From contig NZ_JANWOI010000001.1 in assembly GCF_027920805.1 (NCBI RefSeq), positions 310,001-374,000 on the forward strand: a stretch of 64,000 nucleotides of DNA, given 5' to 3'. This DNA comes from Govania unica (lineage in GTDB: Bacteria; Pseudomonadota; Alphaproteobacteria; Sphingomonadales; Govanellaceae). Positions within the stretch are counted from its first letter, which is position 1, and each line of letters begins with the position of its first letter. The notes beneath the pieces are model-generated. The model saw only the letters and a program-made list of their open reading frames with translations, had not been told where the DNA came from and searched no databases. This document shows positions 54,539 through 63,500 of the stretch, one piece after another. The translations under genes and the position numbers were made by a program.

Positions 54539-55294
54539 ATGCAGGATTTCTTCACTCCGACCCTCGGCTCACCCAGTATCAAGACTTCGGACTTGACCCT
54601 GACATTGTCCAGTGCGGCGGGGCCGGTCGATATTCTGCGCGGCATCACGCTGACGGTCCCCGAGGCGGCGGCGGTCGGAATTGTCGGTCCGTCGGGGTCG
54701 GGGAAATCCAGTCTGATGGCGGTGCTGTCCGGGCTTGAACAGGCGACCACGGGCAGTGTCATGGTTGATGGCACCGATCTTGTGGCGCTGGGTGAGGATG
54801 CGCTTGCGCGGTTTCGGCGTGGCCGGATCGGCATTGTCCTCCAATCTTTTCATCTTATTCCGACCATGACGGCCCATGAAAATGTCGCCGTGCCGCTGGA
54901 GCTTGCCGGGGTCGAGGATGCCTTTGACCGCGCCGCTGCCGAGCTTGAGGCGGTCGGGCTCAGTCACCGGCTGCATCATTATCCGGCGCAGCTTTCGGGT
55001 GGCGAGCAACAACGTGTGGCCATCGCCCGCGCCCTTGCGCCCAAACCGCAGATCCTGTTTGCCGATGAGCCGACCGGTAATCTCGATAGTGCGACCGGCA
55101 GCGCCATCATCGACCTCATGTTCAGTTTCCATCAGGCGCGGCACACCACCATGGTGCTTGTCACCCATGACGCCGGGCTTGCCGCACGCTGCGATCTCAT
55201 TCTTGAAATGGCGGACGGGCGCATCGTGCGCGAAAGTCGCGGCCGCCGTCAGCGCCTGCATGAGGTTGGTGGCGAGCGGGGGCTGGGGCGGTGA
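54539..55294 (+). CDS. ybbA: ABC transporter ATP-binding protein, YbbA-like
   Basis: A 251-residue ATPase. Walker A is [10 protein letters not shown]-loop [16 protein letters not shown] (as [10 protein letters not shown]), signature LSGGEQQR, Walker [13 protein letters not shown] and H-loop LVTHD. LolD/MacB-type. Partners the large permease encoded by the next gene, whose GTG start overlaps its stop by four bases. The system is believed to extract or move lipids or hydrophobic molecules at the inner membrane; substrate unproven. Confidence 0.93.
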   Translation: MQDFFTPTLGSPSIKTSDLTLTLSSAAGPVDILRGITLTVPEAAAVGIVGPSGSGKSSLMAVLSGLEQATTGSVMVDGTDLVALGEDALARFRRGRIGIVLQSFHLIPTMTAHENVAVPLELAGVEDAFDRAAAELEAVGLSHRLHHYPAQLSGGEQQRVAIARALAPKPQILFADEPTGNLDSATGSAIIDLMFSFHQARHTTMVLVTHDAGLAARCDLILEMADGRIVRESRGRRQRLHEVGGERGLGR

Positions 55295-57837
55295 GTGACG
55301 AGGGGTTGACCGCACGCCTACCCATGGTCTGGCGGTTAGCACTCCGGGATCTATGGGGCGGGCTCAATCGTTTTCGCGTTTTTGCCATTTGTCTGGTGCT
55401 TGGTGTCGCGGCCATTGCCGGGGTCGGTTCTTTGACCGAAGCGGTGGTCTCGGGTCTGCGCCATGAGGGACGGACGCTTCTGGGTGGCGACGTGGAATTC
55501 CGTCTCAGCCACCGGGCGGCGACTGCGGACGAACGCGCCTTTTTCGCTCACGGCGGTAGGGTTTCTGAGACGCAAAGCATGCGCGCCATGCTGCATCTGG
55601 CGCGCAATGGCACGCGCAATTTGTCGACCGTCAAGGCTGTCGATGCGCGCTATCCGCTTTATGGCACGCTTGAGCTTACGGGGGGCGGCAGCCTGGCCGC
55701 GGCGCTTGCGGAGCGTGATGGTCATTGGGGCGCGGTGATCGCGCCGGAACTTGCCGAGCGCATGAAGGCGCGGGTGGGCGACCGCATCATGATCGGCAAT
55801 CTTGAGGTCGAGTTGCGGGCGCTTATTCGCCGCGAACCTGATCGCGCCAATGAAGGATTTGAACTTGCGCCGCGTCTGATGATCGCGGCGGCGGCCTTGC
55901 CGCAGACCGGGCTTCTGACCGAAGGCAGTCTGGTCACGCATAGCTACCGTGTCAAAATGCCGGATGGCGCGGCCATCAAGCCCTGGGTCGCACGCCTTGA
56001 GGCGGCCTTTCCGGACGCCGGCTGGCGGGTGACCACCAGCGACAGCAGCGCCCCGCGTCTGCGTGAATTCGCTGAGCGGCTCGGTCAGTTTCTCACCCTT
56101 GTGGGATTGACCACACTGGTGGTCGGCGGGGTCGGGGTGGCGGGCGCCGTCCGCAGTTATCTTGATGGCAAGACCGAGACCATTGCGACCCTGAAGGCTC
56201 TGGGTGCGGAAAGCGGTTTGATCGCCCGTATTTATTTCAGCCAGATTCTGTTGATCACCCTCCTGTGTCTAGCGCTCGGGGTCGTCCTTGGGGCCATGAT
56301 GCCGGGGCTGCTCAGCTCGGTTCTGGCCGACAAACTTCCGGTGCCGCCTGCAGGTGGGATCTATGTTTGGGCGCTGATCAAGGCGGCGCTTTATGGGCTT
56401 TTGGTGGTGCTGGCCTTTACGCTTGGACCGGTTATGCGGACGCGGCGGGTGCCTGCCGCCGCGTTGTTCCGGCGCGAGCCTGGAGATGTTCGGCAAGACG
56501 GCGAGATGTGGGTGCGCTTGGTGGAGGTGGGGTTGATAGCCGTGCTTGCCATCCTCCCCTTTGCGGGCAGTGATAACCGGTTGTTCATTTTCGGGTTCGA
56601 GGCCGGGGCGGCGGTTGTTCTGCTGTTGCTGTTGCTCACCGGCTGGCTGGTGCGGGAGGGCGCCGCGAGACTGCCGAGGCCGCGTCATCCGGTGCTGCGG
56701 CTGGCGCTTGGCAATCTGCACCGGCCCGGGGCTCCGACGGCGGGCGTCGTGCTTGCGCTTGGGCTTGGTCTGACCTTGTTTGCGACCCTGACGCTGGTCG
56801 AAGGCAATCTGGGTCGTCAGATCCGCGACAATCTGCCGACGGAAGCGCCGGCCTTTTTCTTTCTCGATCTTCAGCGCGATCAGCATGATGCCTTCCTGCG
56901 CACCGCCGAGCGCATCGCCGGGCCGGACAGCGTGCGCGCGGTGCCCTATATGCGGGGCCAGATCACCCGCATCAAGAATTTCCCGGCCGAAGCCGCGCCG
57001 ATCGCGCCCGACGCGCGCTGGGCCTTGCGCGGGGATCGCGGCCTGACGTTTTCGGCGACACTTCCGGCCGATAATCAGCTGGTGGCGGGGCACTGGTGGC
57101 CGATGAATTATGCCGGCCCGCCACAGATTTCGATGGAAAGCGGGCTGGCCGAGGGCATGGGCGTCACCTTGGGCGACCGGCTGACGATCAATGTGCTCGG
57201 GCGTGAGATCGAGGCGGAGATTGTCTCGCTGCGTAAGGTCGACTGGGGCAGCATGGGGATCAATTTTGCCATTATTTTCGACCCGGCGACGTTGCGTGAT
57301 GCGCCTTACAGCTATCTCGCCACCCTGACCGCGAGCAAAGCGACCGAGGATCGGGCTTATCGGGCCCTGACCGATCAGTTCCCGAATCTGTCTGCCGTGC
57401 GCATGAAAGAGGTGCTTGGGGACGTCAGCCGCATAATGGCCGACATGGCGAACGCCGTGCGCGCCGCCGCTGCGATCACCCTTGCCGCCGGGGTGCTGGT
57501 GCTGGCCGGAGCCACCGCAGCCGGAGCGCGGGCGCGTGTCTATGACGCCGTGATCCTCAAGGTTCTGGGCGGCACAAGATGGACGGTGATGGCGGTGCTG
57601 GTGCTGGAATATGCCATTCTGGGCGCGCTCACCGGCGTGCTCGCGGCGGCCTTTGGCAGTTTGGCGGCCTGGGTTCTCGTGACCAAGGTCATGGCCATTC
57701 AGTGGGTTTTCCTGCCGGGAGCGGTGGCGGTGACCATTCTGGCCAGTGTGCTGGTGACCATTCTGTTTGGTCTTCTTGGGACTTGGCGGGCACTGACCGT
57801 GCGCCCGGCTCAGGCTTTGCGGGCCTTTGCAGCCTGA
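55291..57837 (+). CDS. ybbP: ABC transporter permease, YbbP-like (FtsX fold)
   Basis: An 848-residue permease with two FtsX-type membrane domains. There are about ten helices, four near residues 255-430, one long pair near 410-470 and three near the C-terminus, plus two extracytoplasmic domains (about 45-245 and 500-710). The N-terminus WRLALRDLWGGLNRFRVFAI matches the family. The GTG start is inside the overlap with ybbA (GTGA), so coupled translation is likely. Confidence 0.93.
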   Translation: MSDEGLTARLPMVWRLALRDLWGGLNRFRVFAICLVLGVAAIAGVGSLTEAVVSGLRHEGRTLLGGDVEFRLSHRAATADERAFFAHGGRVSETQSMRAMLHLARNGTRNLSTVKAVDARYPLYGTLELTGGGSLAAALAERDGHWGAVIAPELAERMKARVGDRIMIGNLEVELRALIRREPDRANEGFELAPRLMIAAAALPQTGLLTEGSLVTHSYRVKMPDGAAIKPWVARLEAAFPDAGWRVTTSDSSAPRLREFAERLGQFLTLVGLTTLVVGGVGVAGAVRSYLDGKTETIATLKALGAESGLIARIYFSQILLITLLCLALGVVLGAMMPGLLSSVLADKLPVPPAGGIYVWALIKAALYGLLVVLAFTLGPVMRTRRVPAAALFRREPGDVRQDGEMWVRLVEVGLIAVLAILPFAGSDNRLFIFGFEAGAAVVLLLLLLTGWLVREGAARLPRPRHPVLRLALGNLHRPGAPTAGVVLALGLGLTLFATLTLVEGNLGRQIRDNLPTEAPAFFFLDLQRDQHDAFLRTAERIAGPDSVRAVPYMRGQITRIKNFPAEAAPIAPDARWALRGDRGLTFSATLPADNQLVAGHWWPMNYAGPPQISMESGLAEGMGVTLGDRLTINVLGREIEAEIVSLRKVDWGSMGINFAIIFDPATLRDAPYSYLATLTASKATEDRAYRALTDQFPNLSAVRMKEVLGDVSRIMADMANAVRAAAAITLAAGVLVLAGATAAGARARVYDAVILKVLGGTRWTVMAVLVLEYAILGALTGVLAAAFGSLAAWVLVTKVMAIQWVFLPGAVAVTILASVLVTILFGLLGTWRALTVRPAQALRAFAA

Positions 57838-57974
57838 TTTTTCCGGAATGATGGTTCTGCCTGATGCGACGGAACGGTGATTTCACGCCGGTTTTACTTG
57901 AATTGCGCGGGGCCCATGCCAATATTGTAGTCGAAACCTTTGAAACTTATGGTTTCATGGAACGAGGGAAAGTT

Positions 57975-58694
57975 ATGGTTCAAGGTTACAAGACACGTCC
58001 GGAGACTGTCGCCACTGCTCAGACCCAGGTCGCGATCGACCAGGGTCTGCGGAGCTATATGCTCAAAGTATACAATTTCATGGCTTCGGCCGTGCTGCTC
58101 AGCGGCCTGGTGGCTTACGGCGTGTCGCAAAGCCAAAGCATCATGCAGACGATCTTTGGCACACCCCTGATGTGGGTGGTCATGCTGGCACCGTTCGGCC
58201 TCGCCATGGCTCTGAGCTTCGGCATCAACCGCATGAAGGCCTCGACCGCGCAAGCCCTGTTCTGGGCCTATGCGGGTCTGATGGGTCTGTCGCTCGCCTC
58301 GATTTTCATGGTTTATACCGGTGGGTCGGTGGCGCGGGTGTTTTTCATCACCTCGGCGTCCTTTGGCGCGCTGAGCCTTTGGGGCTATACGACCAAAAAA
58401 GATCTGTCGGGCTTCGGCACCTTTTTGATCATGGGTCTGTTTGGTCTGATCATCGCCAGCGTGGTCAATATCTTCCTCAAATCCTCGATGATGGAATTCG
58501 TGATTTCACTCGCCGGGGTGCTGATCTTCGCGGGCCTGACCGCCTATGACACCCAGAAGATCAAGGAAATGTATTTCGCCAACGACGATCAGGAAACAGC
58601 GTCGAAGAAGGCCGTGATGGGGGCCTTTGCGCTCTATCTCGACTTCGTGAACCTCTTCCTCTACCTCCTGCGCTTCCTCGGCGACCGCCGCTGA
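57975..58694 (+). CDS. Bax inhibitor-1/YccA family membrane protein
   Basis: A 239-residue protein with seven hydrophobic helices and the family blocks LRSYMLKVYNFMASAVLLSG (as YMLKVYNFMA), GTFLIMGLFGLIIASVVN and the C-terminal LTAYDTQKIKEMY and ALYLDFVNLFLYLLR. Members are pH-sensitive calcium-leak or protease-modulating proteins. ATG 57975 (MVQGYKTRPE) with GAGGGAAA upstream is better than the longer frame from 57864. A strong terminator follows. Confidence 0.93.
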   Translation: MVQGYKTRPETVATAQTQVAIDQGLRSYMLKVYNFMASAVLLSGLVAYGVSQSQSIMQTIFGTPLMWVVMLAPFGLAMALSFGINRMKASTAQALFWAYAGLMGLSLASIFMVYTGGSVARVFFITSASFGALSLWGYTTKKDLSGFGTFLIMGLFGLIIASVVNIFLKSSMMEFVISLAGVLIFAGLTAYDTQKIKEMYFANDDQETASKKAVMGAFALYLDFVNLFLYLLRFLGDRR

Positions 58695-58714
58695 TCGCGG
58701 CCGGAGAGGACAGT

Positions 58715-58752
58715 TTAAAAGCCCCGGCGGGATCCTCCGCCGGGGCTTTTTT
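58715..58752 (+). terminator. Terminator after the Bax-inhibitor gene
   Basis: AAAAGCCCCGGCGG and CCGCCGGGGCTTTT arms with a short loop and six T. Confidence 0.9.
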
Positions 58753-58792
58753 CATGAAATTTGATCAAGATAACAAGGATGCGACATAGCGT

Positions 58793-58821
58793 TTGCCATG
58801 CCGTCCGAATTTGAGTAGTCT
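58793..58821 (+). promoter_or_regulatory. Candidate promoter of tRNA-Arg
   Basis: TTGCCA (58793-58798), 17-base spacer, TAGTCT (58816-58821); the tRNA starts 49 bases later. Confidence 0.4.
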
Positions 58822-58869
58822 GCCCCCGATCCAACCGGACCGCACCTGCGGTCTCGGCCGTAAAGGCGA

Positions 58870-58946
<77 letters not shown>

Positions 58947-59150
58947 ATTTTTTCAATGGGTTAACCATATTTGGCTTTCGTTGATTTCGGCCCGGGCTAC
59001 AGCCGGGCTACAGTGCGATTCTGTCCAACCCCATATGCGATCTTATTTTTGTTGCTACTGTCAGGCTAATTTAGCGGGTAGTCTTACCTTGACCTCGGCA
59101 TGGGGTCATTCCTTCAACCGGCAATCTCCGATCTAACCATAGCTGGAGTA

Positions 59151-60129
59151 GAGTCTGCCTCATCTGGGCTGAATCGATTGGGGATTCCCAAGATCGTTGA
59201 GTTCTGATTCAATCTACTGGCTGGGGTTGGGGGCCGGCAGGGATGGCGAGACCTTATTCGGATGATCTTCGAGAGCGTGTGGCGGCGTCGGTTGCAGGCG
59301 GGCGATCGGCGCGGGAGACGGTGCGTCCTCGCGACCGATGGGCCGCAAGAGGAGCGGTCACTGGCGCGTGAACGGGAGTGGTTGCTGGGTCGGCTGGAGG
59401 GGGTTCCGGACCTGACCCTTCGCGGGTTGGTGGCCGAGCTGGGCGCACGGGGCGTGACGACGAGCTATGGGTCGGTGTGGCGGATTGTGCGTGATGCCGG
59501 AGTGACGTTCAAAAAAACACTGTTCGCCGTCGAGCAGTTGCGGCCGAAGATCGCGCGTCGCCGGGCTCAGTGGAAGACGTACCAGGGGCGGCTTGATCCC
59601 CGCCGCCTCGTCTTCAGCGACGAAACCTGGGCGAAGACGAACATGACGCCGATCCGGGGATGGGTGCCGCGAGGGACACGGCTGGTTGCCCGCGCTCCGT
59701 TCGGCAAATGGCATACGCTGACCTTCCTCGCAGCACTTCGCCACGACCGGATCGATGCGCCGTGCGTGCTCGATGGGCCGATCAACGGCCAGAGCTTCAC
59801 CGCATGGGTCGAGCAGTTCCTCGTGCCCACGCTCGCACCCGGCGACATCGTCATCATGGACACCCTCGGCAGCCACAAGGGCCCAGCCGTCCGCAAGGCG
59901 ATCCGCTCGGCTGGAGCCAAACTGCTGTTCCTGCCGCCCTACTCGCCAGACCTCAACCCGATCGAACAGGTCTTCGCCAAGCTCAAGCACCTCATGCGAA
60001 AAGCCGCAGAACGATCCGTCGAGGCAACTTGGCAGCGCATCGAAACGCTCCTCAGCGCATCCCCACCCAGCGAATGCGCCAACTACCTCAGAAACTCCGG
60101 CTATGCTTCAACGTAGATGGATCAGACTC
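59151..60129 (+). mobile_element. Decayed IS630-family insertion sequence
   Basis: The element is bounded by imperfect inverted ends: GAGTCTGCCTCATC on the left and, read from the other strand, GAGTCTGATCCATC on the right. TA dinucleotides lie directly outside both (59149-59150 and 60130-60131), the target duplication expected for IS630/Tc1-mariner elements. At 979 bp it is shorter than usual because the transposase lacks part of its N-terminal region. It probably cannot move by itself. Confidence 0.8.
59243..60116 (+). pseudogene. IS630 transposase, frameshifted and missing its HTH region
   Basis: The ATG at 59243 starts the family N-terminus ARPYSDDLRERVAASVAGG, but this frame ends at TGA about 59371. 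From about 59335 the homology continues in another frame (REREWLLGRLEGVPDLTLRG onward) to the stop at 60116. About 40 residues of helix-turn-helix and linker (normally FGVS..SVIRW...) are absent at the junction. The DDE catalytic domain is otherwise intact: DETWAKTNM, IMDTLGSHKG, and PDLNPIEQVFAKLK with the glutamate, ending NYLRNSGYAST. Confidence 0.82.
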
Positions 60130-60131
60130 TA

Positions 60132-60521
60132 GAAACACAGAACTGCGCCGAAAAGCCACAGCGCAGTAATGGCCATCTGGTCCGTGCTTACTCGGTGCTT
60201 ACTGAATATTTTCAAGACGGCCGACGCCGCCCTAACTTATTGAAATAATTGGCGCACCAGAAGAGATTCGAAGCCCTTCGGCAAATGTCGTTCGCACCCC
60301 AAGTTCTGAAATGAGATTGCCTTGGATCGTTGACTGGGAAATTTTTTCTGCCAGCATTTCAAACGCTAAATTTGCAACAAAAAATAACAAAGCTTTAACC
60401 AGAAATCGCTATTTTACAGATTACCAACCGCCAGAATTTGTGGCCCGGCTGCGAACATGATCGTTGGTGAGATTCGGGTCTGAGTTGGAAGCTCGACCCC
60501 GATTATGTAATTTCTGGATCA
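60132..60521. other. Intergenic region before the autotransporter gene
   Basis: About 390 bases without a credible gene. It has the tRNA-Arg-like fragment (60248-60277), a tandem GTGCTTACT pair near 60185-60202, and AT-rich sequence from about 60340 to 60430 likely to contain the promoter of the downstream gene. Confidence 0.5.
60248..60277 (-). repeat. Inverted partial copy of the tRNA-Arg 3' end
   Basis: 27 of 30 bases match the reverse complement of 58919-58948, that is the T-arm, acceptor strand, CCA and two flanking bases of tRNA-Arg. Mismatches are at positions 12, 17 and 26 of the alignment. No tRNA body is present. It looks like an attachment-site relic or a tRNA fragment left by past recombination. 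Confidence 0.75.
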
Positions 60522-63500
60522 ATGGGGTTTATCTTGCGTCGCATTTCACCGTCTCTCGCCAAACGTCGTTTTCATCTTCACAGCTCAACGGCTCTCGTCC
60601 CTATGGGCTTCGCGCTTGGCGGCGCCCTCGCGCTCATGGTCGTCGCCACAACCCCGGCTCTCGCAAACGGCGGCGCCGGCGGCTCTTATCTTGGCAGCGG
60701 AGAGGCACCCGGTGGCGCCTCCAATGCGACAACAGCCGGCGGGACCGGTTCCAAATTCGTAAATGATATAGGCGCGGGCGGCGGCGGTGGCGGCGCAGGT
60801 GTCACAGGTGGTGCAGGCGGCAATGGTTTCTCTGGGGCCGGCGGGGCGGGCGGGGCCAGCGCCGGGGCGCACGGCGCTAATGGCAACAGCGGCGGTCTTG
60901 AAGGCGGCGGCGGCGGCGGCGGCGGAGCCCATGGTGCGGTGGGGTCAATATTTACCGCTGTCACCGGTGGCAACGGTGGCGCAGGGGGCAGCGGCAGCAT
61001 AGCAGGCAACGGGGGCGGCGGCGGCGCCGGCGGATGGGGCGTCGTGGTCACTGACAGCGGTGCCCTCGGCAGCTTGAACGTGGCTGTGACCGGCGGCAAT
61101 GGCGGCCGGGGTGGCAACGGTAGCAGCTACGGCGGTGCCGGTGGCAGCGGCGGCCATGGCCTTTATTTCAACGCAAGCGGCGTATCCGCCACCATCAACG
61201 CTGCGGTCACCGGGGGACACGGCGGAGCCGGCGGAACCGGTTTTAGCGGGAATGGCGCCATGGGCGCGGGCGGCAGCGGCATCGTCGGCAACGCGCTTGC
61301 CTTGACCCTCAATGCGACCGCGACCGGTGGCCTTAACGGCAATAATACCATCCGCGCCAAGGCGATCGATTTCACCGGCGGCGCGAACGCGCTCGTCCTT
61401 GGCTCCGGCTGGGGCCTTACCGGCGACATCGGCGTGGCCGGGTCGCTTGACCTGAGCGCGACCGCCGACAGCGTCCTGTCAAGCGCCATCACCGGCAGCG
61501 GAAGCGTGACCAAAACCGGTGCGACCACAATCACCCTGACCGGCACCAACAGCTTCGCAGGCGTCCTGACGATCAGCGCCGGTACGCTGCAGGTCGGCAA
61601 TGGCGACACCGCCGGGTCCGTCAGCGGCAATATCCTGAACAATGGCGCTCTTGTGTTCAACCGGTCCGACAACGTGACCCACAGCAGCGCGATCAACGGC
61701 ACCGGGAGCGTGACGCAATCCGGGACCGGAAAACTCATTTTCACCGCCGACAATGGCTACTCGGGCGGGACCACCATTGATACCGGTTCGACGCTGCAAG
61801 TCGGCGATGGCGGTTTTACGGGGTCGCTGGGCAGCGGCGACATCGTCAACAACGGCACGCTGAGCATCAATCGTGACCTCGCCACGTCTCTCACTTTAGA
61901 TCAAGCAATCAGCGGCACCGGTGCCTTGGAAGTGACCTCTGGCGACATCTACCTGACCGGGAATAACAGTTACAGCGGCACAACGACCATCGCATCCGCG
62001 TTCGTCATAGTCGGGGACAACACGACCACGGGCAGCCTTGGCAGCGGCGCTGTCGTCAACAATGGTACGCTCTATTTCGCTCGCAGCAACGAACATACCG
62101 TCAACAATGCCATAAGCGGGACCGGCGAGTTCGGCCAGATGGGGGCCGGCAAGCTCATCTACACCGGCACCAGCACCTCGACCGGGCAGAACACGATTGC
62201 TTCAGGCAGGACCCTGCAGATCGGCAATGGCGGCACAAGCGGCAATCTCGGCACCGGCGCGGTTGCGAACCGAGGCAGCCTGATCTTCAACCGCTCGGAC
62301 AGCGTCACCCAAAGCGGCCTGATCTCGGGCAGCGGCACGCTTCGGCAGTCCGGCAGCGGCACGCTCATTCTGACCGGCAACAATATCTACAATGGCGCAA
62401 CGACCATTGATGCCGACGCAACCCTGCAGATCGGCAATGGAGGCACCAGCGGCAGCCTGGGCGTAGGCGCTGTCACGAACGCCGGCACTCTTGCCTTCAA
62501 CCGTGCGGACGCGGTTACCTTCAACAGAGACATCTCAGGCAGCGGCGCACTCCGGCAGTCCGGCAGCGGCACCCTCATTTTCACCGCCGACCATAGCTAC
62601 TCGGGCGGGACCACCATCGACGCAGGCACGACGATCCAGCTCGGCACAGGCTCAAGCACGACTGGTAGCCTTGGCAGCGGCACCATCACCAATAACGGCA
62701 CCCTCGATATCCGGCGCAGCTTCGCTCCGACCTTGACCTTCAGCCAATTGATCACGGGCAGTGGAAACTTGACGGTCACGTCAGGCGGCGTCGTCCTGAA
62801 CGAAGATAACGATTACAGCGGCACAACGACAATCGCGTCAGGCGCCGGCCTCGCGCTCGGGACTTTCTCGTCCAAAGGCAGCCTTGGCAGCGGGGCTGTC
62901 GTCAACGATGGGATGCTCTATTTCGCTCGCAGCAACGAACATACCGTCAACAATGCCATAAGCGGGACCGGCGAATTCCGCCAGAGGGGCGCCGGCAAGC
63001 TCATCTACACCGGCACCAGTACATCGACCGGGCAGAACACGATTGATTCAGGCACGACCCTGCAGATCGGCAACGGCAGCACCAGCGGCAATCTCGGAAC
63101 CGGCGCTGTCGAGAACAATGGCAGCCTGATCTTCAACCGCGCGGACAGCGTCACTCAACGCGGAGCCATCTCGGGCAGCGGCACGCTCCGCCAGTCCGGC
63201 AGCGGCACGCTCATTCTGACCGCCAACAACAGCTACAGTGGCCCGACCGCCATCGAAGCCGGCGCGACCCTGCAGGTCGGCAATGGCGGCACCAGCGGCA
63301 CGCTCGGCACGGGCGCGGTCACGAACGCCGGCACCCTCGCCTTCAACCGCTCGGACATTTTTGTCGTCAACAACAACATCCTGGGCGGCGGCGCGCTGCG
63401 CCAGTCGGGCAGCGGCACGCTGACCTTGACCGGCGCGAACAGCTATACCGGCGCGACCATGATCGATGCCGGCGCGACCCTGCAGGTCGGCAACGGCGGC

